Assembly (NCBI GenBank): GCA_964398945.1
Contig: CAYNOT010000002.1
Location: 265,628-329,627 of the forward strand
DNA: 64,000 nucleotides
Source of the DNA: JBGTGG01 sp964398945
GTDB lineage: Bacteria; Bacteroidota; Bacteroidia; Cytophagales; Cyclobacteriaceae
Reading direction: 5' to 3'
In this document: positions 45,618-53,761 of the stretch, one piece after another
Position numbering within the stretch: position 1 is the stretch's first letter
How the letters are laid out: every line of letters starts with the position of its first letter
Translations under genes and position numbers: made by a program
The notes under the pieces: model-generated
What the model was told of the DNA's origin: nothing
Databases searched by the model: none
What the model saw: only the letters and a program-made list of their open reading frames with translations

Positions 45618-46475
45618 ATGCAACCCATTCTTTACCTTTCATTTGTCATTATTCCAGCCACTATTTTGACCGAAATAATTGAGCTAAAGCGAAACGATTT
45701 AAATAAAGACAGGCTCAAGGATATTTATACGAACATTTGCATTGGAATCTTTTTTATGGCAATGGGACTTTCGTTTCGTGGCCTGGTTTTGGTTTCACTT
45801 AATTCCCTGCATGAATTTTCTTTTTTTAAAGTAACGTCAACCTGGTACCATTGGATTTTGATCTTTCTCCTGTTGGATTTAATTCATTATTGCGCTCACT
45901 GTCTGGAGCATAATGTGAGGGTATTTTGGACAATTCATTCAATTCACCATTCTTCAGAACATTACAATTATTCAACTGCTATTCGTGGCCCTTTGGGAAC
46001 TGCCATTTATGTAATGGTATATAGCGCGCCTCTTTGCCTGATGGGTTTTGAACCGTTGAACGTAATGTTGGTTGATCAAATCATTCTCTTATATGCCTTT
46101 TTTTTACATACTGAGAAAGTAAAAAAATTGGGTGTATTGGAATACTTTATGAGTACACCTTCGCATCACCGCGTACACCATGGCGCTAATGATGGGTATT
46201 TGGATAAAAATTTTGGGGCATGCCTGATTATTTGGGATAAACTTTTCGGAACATTTAAGTCTGAAGATGTTAAACCGGTTTATGGTATACGGCCATCCAT
46301 GAATAGCGCAAATCCTGTTTCGATTGTTACGCATGAATGGTCACGGCTTATCCATGACTTACGCAGTACAAATGACTTTAAAAATTGGTTTAATTTTATT
46401 TTCAATAAACCAAATTGGACCCCGAATAGCGCACAAGCGCCTACTTGTGCCGATGTAAACAATAGTTTCTTTTGA
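45618..46475 (+). CDS. Sterol desaturase/fatty-acid hydroxylase superfamily membrane protein
   Basis: 285 residues from the ATG at 45618; an upstream TTG is rejected. Four or more membrane spans, and the family's histidine boxes: HYCAH (about 92), HSIHHSSEH (about 110) and HRVHH (about 185). These bind a di-iron centre that hydroxylates or desaturates lipids. A second member of the superfamily is at 51229. The lipid substrate cannot be read from sequence. Confidence 0.85.
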   Translation: MQPILYLSFVIIPATILTEIIELKRNDLNKDRLKDIYTNICIGIFFMAMGLSFRGLVLVSLNSLHEFSFFKVTSTWYHWILIFLLLDLIHYCAHCLEHNVRVFWTIHSIHHSSEHYNYSTAIRGPLGTAIYVMVYSAPLCLMGFEPLNVMLVDQIILLYAFFLHTEKVKKLGVLEYFMSTPSHHRVHHGANDGYLDKNFGACLIIWDKLFGTFKSEDVKPVYGIRPSMNSANPVSIVTHEWSRLIHDLRSTNDFKNWFNFIFNKPNWTPNSAQAPTCADVNNSFF

Positions 46476-46544
46476 AATGTTGTTTTGAGGTTTTTGATAA
46501 GAAAAACTGGAGGATTTCAGCTATGTGGTTTGAAATGGAAATGG

Positions 46545-46640
46545 CAGAGGTTCCCGGAAAACTTCATGTTCCAACTCACTGAAAAGGAAGTGGAAAACAT
46601 GGTATCGCAAAATGCGATACCATCAAAGCAGCACTTAGGC
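46545..46640 (+). pseudogene. ORF6N-domain protein remnant
   Basis: In frame, QRFPENFMFQLTEKEVENMV and SQNAIPSKQHLG match the core of ORF6N (KilA-N-like) DNA-binding domains, normally '.RFPEDFMFQLT..E...'. The match starts abruptly and ends at 46640, after which the frame runs into dispersed-repeat DNA. Only 32 codons remain, so it is a fossil of a phage- or plasmid-type gene. A perfect 11-bp inverted repeat (ATGGTATCGCA / TGCGATACCAT, 46599-46623) lies inside it. Confidence 0.7.
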
Positions 46641-46666
46641 GTTTGTGCGCCTTATCGTTTAGTGTG

Positions 46667-46688
46667 CTTGTTGGTGAAGAACACCAAG
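46667..46688 (+). repeat. Dispersed hairpin element, copy 3 (shortened)
   Basis: CTTGTTGGTG-AAGAA-CACCAAG is the same stem as at 17455 and 18632 with a 3-nt deletion in the right arm. It is preceded by the shared CGCCTTATCGTTTAGTGTG. Confidence 0.65.
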
Positions 46689-46754
46689 GGCAGTTTTTTC
46701 CCCCACAAATGTTCATACGAAGCACTGGACCCCGCTTGCGCCAAACCGCTGTTT

Positions 46755-47810
46755 TCATTTTTCAATTATTTTCCAATAGCCTGTTTTGTCGCTTCCGATA
46801 CGTTCTATGATACCAAGTTTTTTAAGCTCTTGAATATGTCGTTTTATTGTTGCTACGGAGTATCCTGTCTTCTCTGCAAGTTCTGCGTAATTTGCATTCG
46901 GGTTTTGTTTTAACTGTTGCAAGATGGTTGCTTTTACAGGGTCATTTACAAGGTCATTTTCTGGTTTTACAGGGTCATTTTGCCTGTTTACAGGGTCAAT
47001 GTATTGAATGTGCATTTCCCGATTTTTGAGGGAATGATTTTCTTTGAACAACAAGTTTGATAGAAAACGTATAAAATATTTTTCCGTTTTGTGAATACCT
47101 TTTGATAAATCTTCGTAGTTGGCCCGCACAAGTGCATTACGGAAATACCAAGAGTTTTCGGCAAACAAATCATTATTCACTTCTTTAAAACCAAGTTTAC
47201 GCAGATACTTGATTAGAAAGATTGCTGTTGCTCGTGTGTTGCCCTCGCCAAAAATGTGGATTTGCCACAAGTAAGAAATGAATTGTGCAATGTGTTCTAT
47301 GGTTTCTTGCTGACTTAACCCTTTGTAACTAAACTGTTTTTCCCGCTCAACATCGTATTCCAACGTGGCTTTTAAACTCTCGGCACTGCCATACAAAACC
47401 GTTTCGCCATTTAGCACCCATTCTTGTTTGGTAATGTTGTAATCACGGATTTTACCTGCAAATTTGTAAATACCTTGAAACAACCTGCGATGAATTGCAA
47501 GGTATTCAGCTGGTGAAAACGTAAAAGTCTGTTCACTCAAAATTTCTGCAATGCGTGCCGAAACTTTGTCGGCTTCTTCGGTGCGGTCTTCGTTAGTTTG
47601 GGTTGGATGTTGTTTGTAGTAAGTGTCGATTCGTTGTTTTACTTCTTCAATGGTAATGTCGCCCTCAATGTTTTGCCTGGCAGTTTCTATTAAATAGTCA
47701 GACGGTTTTAACCCGTCAATTTGTTGCAAACCGATAGCCGTTTTCCAAACTTTTGCTTTTTCTGCTTTGTTTGGTTCGCCTTGCCGTAAATATTCTTCAA
47801 AATTATCCAT
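46755..47810 (-). CDS. Fic-domain protein with C-terminal winged helix
   Basis: 351 residues. Residues about 90-240 form the Fic fold, with LAIHRRLFQGIYKFAGKIRDYNI and the active-site loop IHIFGEGNTRATA at about 185-197 (canonical HPFxxGNGR; here Ile replaces Pro and Thr replaces the second Gly). An N-terminal NIEGD (about 47-51) resembles the core of the inhibitory helix motif, suggesting class II self-inhibition. The C-terminus is a winged HTH (NANYAELAEKTGYSVATIKRHIQELKKLGII). Fic enzymes AMPylate proteins. It lies in a block with toxin and phage remnants. Confidence 0.85.
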   Translation of the reverse strand: MDNFEEYLRQGEPNKAEKAKVWKTAIGLQQIDGLKPSDYLIETARQNIEGDITIEEVKQRIDTYYKQHPTQTNEDRTEEADKVSARIAEILSEQTFTFSPAEYLAIHRRLFQGIYKFAGKIRDYNITKQEWVLNGETVLYGSAESLKATLEYDVEREKQFSYKGLSQQETIEHIAQFISYLWQIHIFGEGNTRATAIFLIKYLRKLGFKEVNNDLFAENSWYFRNALVRANYEDLSKGIHKTEKYFIRFLSNLLFKENHSLKNREMHIQYIDPVNRQNDPVKPENDLVNDPVKATILQQLKQNPNANYAELAEKTGYSVATIKRHIQELKKLGIIERIGSDKTGYWKIIEK

Positions 47811-47864
47811 TGGCTATTTCTGCTTATATGCCGGGTTTCTTCTTAAATATATTTAGTTGAGCTT

Positions 47865-47987
47865 TTACCTGATTTTTGAAAAGCGGGTGCCTAACTATTG
47901 CAACTGTTCATTATACCAATCCGTAGCTTCCTGAATATCCAGTAATGCATCTGCATCGATATGTATCTTGTGTTTCGTGCCTATGGC
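47865..47987 (-). pseudogene. Decayed RelE/ParE-family toxin
   Basis: Directly after the antitoxin, another frame reads GTKHKIHIDADALLDIQEAT, DWYNEQLQ, a TAG stop (47895-47897), then LGTRFSKIR and a second stop. This matches the beginning of RelE/ParE toxins ('...ADIQEAIDWYNEQ..GLG.RF'). It lacks a start codon, has an in-frame stop and is missing the last two thirds, so it is inactive. It was missed as a gene because it is too short and broken. Confidence 0.75.
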
Positions 47988-48175
47988 ATTCTTTCAGGAT
48001 TTTGTTTTGCTTTTTCAATACGTTTTAAAACAAGTTCCTGATGTTCAAGCGGAATGTCCATGCCCTCACGCCACATAAGGTCACTTAACTTTAGTTTTTC
48101 GGTAGGCGAGAGCTGCTTAACCGCATCGGCTAATTGCTGAAAGCTAAGATTGACGTTGAGTTGTAAGCTGCGCAT
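47981..48175 (-). CDS. Addiction-module antitoxin (orphan)
   Basis: 64 residues: FQQLADAVKQLSPTEKLKLSDLMWREG and PLEHQELVLKRIEKAKQNPERM fit the small 'putative addiction module component' antitoxins that pair with RelE/ParE toxins. The antitoxin seems intact while the toxin following it in the same direction is ruined, so it is an orphan that may still bind DNA or counter a related toxin elsewhere. Confidence 0.75.
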   Translation of the reverse strand: MRSLQLNVNLSFQQLADAVKQLSPTEKLKLSDLMWREGMDIPLEHQELVLKRIEKAKQNPERMP

Positions 48176-48471
48176 AAACGGAATGTTATAATGCTGATTT
48201 GATCCCTCTACAAAGATACACCAATCTTCAACACCATGCCACCGTCCATTAAGGGAAACAGCTAAATTGAAAAAAAAACGTTGGCCAACCGTAGTTTAAA
48301 CCGACAACTTTGGACATCATTTAATTATGAAACTTCTACACCCTGATTCCGACCGCACACAAACCCACCCGCCTTGCCCCGCCAGCAGGAGGTTCAAGGT
48401 TTTATTATTGAGTTGGTTGTGAAAGTGGCTTTCATCGCATAGAAAAACTATGTTTGCACTAAAGAAAAAGG
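48176..48471. other. 296-bp intergenic region
   Basis: No gene is supported. It separates the leftward antitoxin from the rightward sulfite-exporter gene. It holds the exporter's likely -7 element on the right; a GC-rich segment (CCTTGCCCCGCCAGCAGG, about 48373-48390) recalls dispersed GC palindromes. Confidence 0.5.
48449..48456 (+). promoter_or_regulatory. Putative -7 element of the exporter gene
   Basis: TATGTTTG matches TAnnTTTG and lies 15 bp before the ATG at 48472. No -33 element at the normal distance was found. Confidence 0.45.
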
Positions 48472-49266
48472 ATGGGGCTAGTTGGGTATTTTGCGGCAGC
48501 ATTGATTGGTATTTCACTTGGCTTGATTGGTGGGGGAGGTTCAATATTAACAGTCCCGGTTTTGGTTTATTTGTTCTCAATAGAACCAACATTGGCCACA
48601 GCCTATTCTTTGTTTATTGTAGGGTCAACCGCCCTGGTGGGTGGGGTTCGAAGTGCCCTGTCAAAAATGGTTGACTTTCGAACGGCCATTGTTTTTGCAA
48701 TCCCTTCCTTTATCTCAGTGTACTTGACCCGTAGGTACCTCATCCCGGTTATCCCGGATGAGTTCGGGGCCATTGCCGGTTTTTTGGTTACAAAAGATAT
48801 GGCGATTATGGTTTTCTTCGCATTGATTATGCTGGTCGCTGCTTTTGGTATGATCCGTGAAAATAGGATAGACACAACAGAAGGGCCTGTACAATACAAT
48901 TATCCGATGATCGTATTGGAAGGGATTGTGGTGGGGATGCTGACGGGGATTGTGGGTGCCGGTGGAGGTTTTTTGATTATCCCCGCCCTCGTGCTTTTTG
49001 CAAAGCTACCGATGAAAAAGGCAGTCGGGACATCACTTATTATCATTGCAGTCAAATCGCTTGTTGGATTCTTGGGGGATATTGGATCAGGAACAGCAAT
49101 TGACTATTCTTTTTTGATCGTGATTTCCATGATCGCTATTGCTGGTATTTTTATGGGGATTTATTTGTCTAAATTTATCCCAGGCAAGAAACTAAAAGTA
49201 GCCTTCGGTTGGTTTGTGTTGGTGATGGGGGCATACATCATAATAAATGAAATATTTCTTTCCTGA
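48472..49266 (+). CDS. TauE/SafE (TSUP) family sulfite/organosulfur exporter
   Basis: 264 residues with about eight spans. The duplicated TSUP motifs are plain: GISLGLIGGGGSILTVPVLV (about 14-33) and GMLTGIVGAGGGFLIIPALV (about 155-174), the latter followed by KKAVGTSLIIIAVKS. TSUP proteins move sulfite, thiosulfate or sulfonates across the inner membrane. Its place ahead of an MBL-rhodanese gene suits export of sulfite made from persulfide oxidation. Confidence 0.9.
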   Translation: MGLVGYFAAALIGISLGLIGGGGSILTVPVLVYLFSIEPTLATAYSLFIVGSTALVGGVRSALSKMVDFRTAIVFAIPSFISVYLTRRYLIPVIPDEFGAIAGFLVTKDMAIMVFFALIMLVAAFGMIRENRIDTTEGPVQYNYPMIVLEGIVVGMLTGIVGAGGGFLIIPALVLFAKLPMKKAVGTSLIIIAVKSLVGFLGDIGSGTAIDYSFLIVISMIAIAGIFMGIYLSKFIPGKKLKVAFGWFVLVMGAYIIINEIFLS

Positions 49267-49296
49267 TAATGACAGACGGGATAGGTATTTTTGGTA

Positions 49297-49331
49297 GTCC
49301 GTTATCACGGACATTTGTGTAATATACAAAT
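49297..49331. promoter_or_regulatory. Two adjacent palindromes, candidate operators of the persulfide genes
   Basis: GTCCGT-TATC-ACGGAC (49297-49312) is a perfect inverted repeat. Immediately after it, ATTTGTGTAATATACAAAT (49313-49331) is a near-perfect 19-bp palindrome (ATTTGTnTAnTAnACAAAT). They lie 15-49 bp before the MBL-rhodanese ATG. The first could end exporter transcription; the second looks like a regulator site, for instance for an ArsR- or Crp-type sulfur sensor. Confidence 0.55.
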
Positions 49332-49345
49332 ACAAAGTAGAGGAT

Positions 49346-50755
49346 ATGAAAGTCGAGCAAATTTATACAGGGTGCCTTGCACAAGGTGCCTATTACATTG
49401 AATCAGCAGGTGAAGCGGTCATCATCGATCCATTGCGCGAGGTAGGGCCTTATCTGGAAAAAGCCAAAAAGGATAAGGCCAAAATCAAATATGTTTTGGA
49501 GACACATTTCCATGCAGACTTTGTTTCGGGTCATATTGATTTAGCAAAGAAAACCGGGGCCACTATCGTATACGGCCCCACTGCTGAACCAAAATTTGAT
49601 GCATACATCGCTACGGATGGCGAAGAGCTAAAGGTTGGAAAAGCAACAATAAAAGTTTTGCATACCCCGGGCCATACTATTGAGTCAACGGTGTATTTAT
49701 TGCGCGATGAAAATGGTAAAGACTATGCCATCTTCAGCGGGGACACTGTTTTCCTTGGTGATGTTGGAAGGCCCGACCTCGCTCAAAAAGCGGCCCACAT
49801 GACACAGGAAGAATTAGCAGGAATGCTCTTTGATTCCCTTCGTGCTAAAATTTTACCGCTGGCCGATGATGTAATCGTTTATCCCGCACATGGTGCCGGC
49901 TCCGCTTGCGGAAAAAACATGATGAAGGAAACGGTCGACACGCTGGGCAATCAAAAGAAAATGAACTATGCATTGCGTGCCGATATGACGCGCGAAGAAT
50001 TTATAAAAGAAGTTACCGATGGGTTGTTGCCGCCCCCGGCATATTTTCCTGAAAATGTGAAGATGAACAAGGAAGGGTATGATAGCTTTGATAACGTGTT
50101 GGAAAAAGGATTGAAACCGCTTTCACCTGAAGCATTTGAAATAGCCGCCAACGAAACGGGTGCGCTTGTGTTGGATACACGTAACCCCCGCGAATTTGCA
50201 AAAGGGTTTATCCCGAACTCCATCAACATTGGAATCGATGGAAGTTTTGCGCCATGGGTGGGTGCAATGGTCCCCGGGGTCAATCATCCGATTTTGTTGA
50301 TCACGGAAGAAGGCCGTGAAGAAGAAGTGGTAACACGCCTGGCGCGTGTTGGGTACGATAACACACTGGGATTTTTGAACGGAGGTTTTACCGCATGGAA
50401 AAATTCAGGAAAAGACACAGACGGGATTCAAACCATTTCCCCTGCTGGCTTTGCTGAAGAATACAAAAAAGGGGCAACTGTGTTTGATGTACGTAAGCCA
50501 TCCGAATATGAAGCTGAGCATGTTGATAAAGCACAATCAGCACCACTGGATTTCCTTAACGACCTCATGACGGGGTTTCCAAAGGAAGGAACATTTTTTA
50601 TACACTGTGCGAGTGGCTACCGCTCCATGATTGCCGCTTCTATTTTGAAATCAAGGGGGATTGAAAATTTTATTGAAGTAGAAGGTGGGTTTAAAGGGAT
50701 TTCGGAAACCGATGTTCCCCGGACAGATTATGTTTGTCCTACTACCTTAAAATAA
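49346..50755 (+). CDS. Persulfide dioxygenase-like MBL-fold protein fused to two rhodanese domains
   Basis: 469 residues. The metallo-beta-lactamase part (about 1-240) has ETHFHADFVSGH (about 51-62), HTPGHTIEST (about 106) and FSGDTVFLGDVGRPDL (about 130), as in ETHE1/Blh-type persulfide dioxygenases. Rhodanese 1 (about 262-355) has ITEEG in place of the catalytic Cys loop and is likely inactive. Rhodanese 2 (about 370-455) has IHCASGYRS and should be active. The fusion oxidises glutathione persulfide to sulfite and passes sulfane sulfur in the cytosol. The neighbours are all sulfur genes. Confidence 0.9.
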   Translation: MKVEQIYTGCLAQGAYYIESAGEAVIIDPLREVGPYLEKAKKDKAKIKYVLETHFHADFVSGHIDLAKKTGATIVYGPTAEPKFDAYIATDGEELKVGKATIKVLHTPGHTIESTVYLLRDENGKDYAIFSGDTVFLGDVGRPDLAQKAAHMTQEELAGMLFDSLRAKILPLADDVIVYPAHGAGSACGKNMMKETVDTLGNQKKMNYALRADMTREEFIKEVTDGLLPPPAYFPENVKMNKEGYDSFDNVLEKGLKPLSPEAFEIAANETGALVLDTRNPREFAKGFIPNSINIGIDGSFAPWVGAMVPGVNHPILLITEEGREEEVVTRLARVGYDNTLGFLNGGFTAWKNSGKDTDGIQTISPAGFAEEYKKGATVFDVRKPSEYEAEHVDKAQSAPLDFLNDLMTGFPKEGTFFIHCASGYRSMIAASILKSRGIENFIEVEGGFKGISETDVPRTDYVCPTTLK

Positions 50756-50808
50756 AATGCTTTTTTAGTTTGTTCACAAAGATGCACCTATTGTTCAATC
50801 GTTTAATT

Positions 50809-51222
50809 ATGAAGACCTTCAAATTCACTACAGTACCTGCAATGGTTTTTTCATTGGTGATAATATCCTGCACAAGGCAGCAACCCGCTGATGCTACCAC
50901 TTCATTTACGGATATTTCAGTGGACCAGGCCATTGGGATGATGGATGGGAAAAAAAAATTGCTGGTGCTGGATGTTCGTACACCGGGTGAGGTAGCGGAA
51001 GGTAAAATTGAAGGCGCAACGGTTATTGATTTTCAAGACACTACCTTCACTTCGATGATCGACCAACTTGATAAAGGGCAACCCATTCTGGTGTATTGTG
51101 CCGTAGGTGGAAGAAGTGGAAAGACGATGGACTTAATGAAAGAAAAAGGCTTCAAAGAAGTCTATAATTTGGAGGGTGGGATCATTGCCTGGAATGAAGC
51201 AGGAAAACCACTGGTGAAATAG
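50809..51222 (+). CDS. Rhodanese-domain lipoprotein
   Basis: 137 residues from the ATG at 50809, which yields a clean lipoprotein signal (VFSLVIISC). The single rhodanese domain has LDVRTPGEVAEG and the active loop VYCAVGGRSG with Cys at about 102. It is exported, probably to the periplasm, so it may handle external sulfane sulfur. It lies 53 bp after the MBL-rhodanese gene and 6 bp before the next gene. Confidence 0.88.
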   Translation: MKTFKFTTVPAMVFSLVIISCTRQQPADATTSFTDISVDQAIGMMDGKKKLLVLDVRTPGEVAEGKIEGATVIDFQDTTFTSMIDQLDKGQPILVYCAVGGRSGKTMDLMKEKGFKEVYNLEGGIIAWNEAGKPLVK

Positions 51223-51228
51223 TAAGGA

Positions 51229-52095
51229 ATGTACGAATACTGGAATTTATTTATCGGTTCGTTTACCGGATATTGGAATTATCTGGTAAATGAAATCCTC
51301 TATCCAAGCTGGCACAATTATTTTTATTGGTTGCTGGGGATTTCGCTAGCTGTTTGGTTGTTGGAAGCCACTGTTCCGTGGCGCAAAAACCAGGGCATCA
51401 TCCGAAAGGATTTTTGGCTCGATGGCTTCTATATGCTCTTTAATTTTTTCCTGTTTTCGTTGGTGGCCTACAATGCCATTTCAAATATTGCAGTGAAAGC
51501 GTTCAATGATTTTTTAGGGATTTTTGGGATCACGAATGTGGTAGCAATCAATGTGGCCACCTGGCCCGTATGGGTTCAGTGGTTGGTAATGTTTGTGATT
51601 GCTGATTTTATCCAATGGAATGTACACCGCATGTTGCACCGCGTTCCCTGGATGTGGGAATTCCATAAACTCCATCATTCCGTAAAGGAAATGGGCTTTG
51701 CCGCACATTTGCGTTTTCACTGGATGGAAACCATCATTTACAAAACAATCCAATACATACCACTTGCCATGATTGGCTTTGGTATTGATGATTTTTTCCT
51801 TGTCCATATTTTTACGATTTCAATTGGCCATCTTAACCATTCAAACCTGAACGTAACCTACGGTCCGCTCAAATATATTTTTAACAATCCGGCCATGCAC
51901 ATTTGGCACCACGCCAAATACCTGCCCGATGGTTGTTATGGTATAAATTACGGAATCAGTTTAAGTATTTGGGATTACATTTTTAAGACAAACTACTTAC
52001 CAAAAGATGGGCGCGATATTGAACTGGGTTTTCCCAGCGATGAAAAATACCCAACATCTTTTTGGAAGCAGATCACGTACCCGTTTTCAAAATAG
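51229..52095 (+). CDS. Sterol desaturase/fatty-acid hydroxylase superfamily protein
   Basis: 288 residues with about five spans. All histidine boxes are present: HRMLH (about 129-133), HKLHH (about 145-149), the middle HLNHSN, and HIWHH (about 224-228). It is a membrane di-iron lipid oxygenase. It is coupled 6 bp behind the rhodanese lipoprotein although it is no sulfur gene by family; a lipid target linked to this island is a guess. Confidence 0.87.
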   Translation: MYEYWNLFIGSFTGYWNYLVNEILYPSWHNYFYWLLGISLAVWLLEATVPWRKNQGIIRKDFWLDGFYMLFNFFLFSLVAYNAISNIAVKAFNDFLGIFGITNVVAINVATWPVWVQWLVMFVIADFIQWNVHRMLHRVPWMWEFHKLHHSVKEMGFAAHLRFHWMETIIYKTIQYIPLAMIGFGIDDFFLVHIFTISIGHLNHSNLNVTYGPLKYIFNNPAMHIWHHAKYLPDGCYGINYGISLSIWDYIFKTNYLPKDGRDIELGFPSDEKYPTSFWKQITYPFSK

Positions 52096-52142
52096 TTTTA
52101 AAATGTTTCGTGGCTTTAGCCCCGCTGTTAAGGTAACGTGCG

Positions 52143-52150
52143 TACTTTTG
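52143..52150 (+). promoter_or_regulatory. Putative -7 element of the YeeE/YedE pair
   Basis: TACTTTTG matches TAnnTTTG, 17 bp before the ATG at 52168. No clear -33 element is seen. Confidence 0.45.
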
Positions 52151-52167
52151 CATTTTGATTTTCCTTT

Positions 52168-52740
52168 ATGACAAATATCATTGAACTTATAAAACAACCC
52201 TGGCCCTGGTATGTAGCGGGTCCGTTGATTGGCCTTACCGTTCCAGTCCTGTTGATTATTGGAAACCGTTCCTTCGGGATTTCTTCTTCCTTGCGACATA
52301 TTTGTGCCGTGTGTATGCCATCCAACATTCCGTACTTCAACTATGATTGGAAGAAAGAAGCCTGGAATTTGTTTTTTGTCTCCGGGATTTTGATTGGGGC
52401 TGTTGTTGCAACAAGTTGGTTGGTAAGTGGAGACCCAATCAGTATCGATGAAAACCTGCGTGCTGAATTAGCAACGTACGGTATTACACACATTGAAGGC
52501 TTGCTTCCTGAACAACTTTTTAGTTGGCACACGCTCTTCACCTTAAAGGGATTCATCATGATGGTTGTAGGTGGATTTCTGATTGGGTTTGGAACGCGCT
52601 ATGCCGATGGTTGTACTTCCGGCCATGCTATTATGGGCATTTCAAACTTGCAAATGTCTTCATTCATTGCTACATGTTGTTTTATGGTGGGCGGGTTTAT
52701 TATGGCCAACCTGATTTTACCTTTTATTCTCTCCCTTTAA
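52168..52740 (+). CDS. YeeE/YedE-family sulfur transporter, first half
   Basis: 190 residues with about five spans. GFGTRYADGCTSGHAIMGIS (about 140-159) carries the conserved Cys of the YeeE/YedE (DUF395, TsuA-like) family, and a second Cys pair occurs near SSLRHICAVCMP. The family imports thiosulfate or related sulfur species. In Bacteroidota it is often split in two genes, as here with the next gene 12 bp downstream. Confidence 0.87.
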   Translation: MTNIIELIKQPWPWYVAGPLIGLTVPVLLIIGNRSFGISSSLRHICAVCMPSNIPYFNYDWKKEAWNLFFVSGILIGAVVATSWLVSGDPISIDENLRAELATYGITHIEGLLPEQLFSWHTLFTLKGFIMMVVGGFLIGFGTRYADGCTSGHAIMGISNLQMSSFIATCCFMVGGFIMANLILPFILSL

Positions 52741-52752
52741 TTTATATTCAAC

Positions 52753-53184
52753 ATGAATGCTGCTAATCCTTTTCTGCGCAATTTTAAATATGCTTTTGTA
52801 GGCTTGCTTTTCGGGATCGTATTTGTGAAGGCTGAAATAATTTCATGGTACCGTATCCAGGAAATGTTTCGCTTGCAATCATTTCACATGTATGGTATAA
52901 TCGGGTCTGCTATCGCGGTGGGTATGCTCAGCATTTTTTTGATCAAGCGGTTTAACATAAAAACATTTAAGGGTGAAACCATCGTATTTTCCCCCAAGAA
53001 ATTCGACAAAGGAAAAATATACGGTGGCCTTTTGTTTGGTTTTGGCTGGGCAATAACCGGAGCTTGTCCCGGGCCATTGTATGCACAAATCGGGATTGGT
53101 TTTACTGTTGTAACGGTAACATTGTTAAGCGCTATTGGCGGTGCGTGGGTATACGGTTATTTTCGTGAAAAACTCCCGCATTAA
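52753..53184 (+). CDS. YeeE/YedE-family sulfur transporter, second half
   Basis: 143 residues with four spans. GGLLFGFGWAITGACPGPLYAQIG (about 96-119) holds the second conserved Cys motif of the family. It pairs with the preceding gene to make a full-length pseudo-symmetric transporter. This ends the sulfur island that starts with the TSUP exporter at 48472. Confidence 0.87.
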   Translation: MNAANPFLRNFKYAFVGLLFGIVFVKAEIISWYRIQEMFRLQSFHMYGIIGSAIAVGMLSIFLIKRFNIKTFKGETIVFSPKKFDKGKIYGGLLFGFGWAITGACPGPLYAQIGIGFTVVTVTLLSAIGGAWVYGYFREKLPH

Positions 53185-53248
53185 AAGCCGTTCGTGCGAA
53201 TGGGCGAATTGTGTAGCGTTGATTTAGTTTGGGGCATACTCCAACCCT

Positions 53249-53695
53249 TTATTGTTTGATAAACTTTAATGTAAAACCTTTATCATCGGCACCCAATACC
53301 TGGACCAGTAATCCTGTATCACTGGTTTTTTGATAGATAATCTTTGTTGGAAAATCATGGCCCGGGTTTTCGAATGAGTAGCCTTTTGAAGTATCGGGAC
53401 TTAGTGTGAATGGAATGGCCTTTCCTTCGTTTTGGTTTGCCACAGTGGCTTCATAAACGATTTCCCCATCAACGTTTTTTATAGAAAGTGTTTCGGTTAC
53501 AACTTTCTTTCCGTCTTTTATTTTATACGAACTTCCTTTCAGTTCATTGCCATCGGTCTTTTCCCAGACTTCGTATGTTTCTTTGCCTTCTACTTTCCAG
53601 GTCCCGGCTAAAAAACCCAACGCTTCCACTGATTGGCTATGGCCTGAAAAACAATGTATTAGTATTACGAACGTTACAATTCCTTTTCTCATCAT
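53249..53695 (-). CDS. DUF6265-like secreted protein
   Basis: 148 residues from one of two adjacent ATGs near 53695; a longer frame starts at 53719. A signal peptide (GIVTFVILIHCFSGHSQS) is followed by FLAGTWKVEGKETYEVWEK and the lipocalin-like beta pattern ending PGHDFPTKIIYQK. That pattern fits DUF6265, whose function is unknown. It is a lone leftward gene. Confidence 0.72.
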   Translation of the reverse strand: MMRKGIVTFVILIHCFSGHSQSVEALGFLAGTWKVEGKETYEVWEKTDGNELKGSSYKIKDGKKVVTETLSIKNVDGEIVYEATVANQNEGKAIPFTLSPDTSKGYSFENPGHDFPTKIIYQKTSDTGLLVQVLGADDKGFTLKFIKQ

Positions 53696-53761
53696 TAATT
53701 TCTTTTTTGAACAAAGCACGCTATTTTTTTTAACCGGATATTGTAAAAAGCCGACAACTCA

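Noticed and set aside
46485..46913. 142-codon frame read as a full gene
   Set aside because: Only codons 21-52 resemble a known domain; the rest is repeat DNA and the antisense end of the Fic gene, so it was called a pseudogene fragment.
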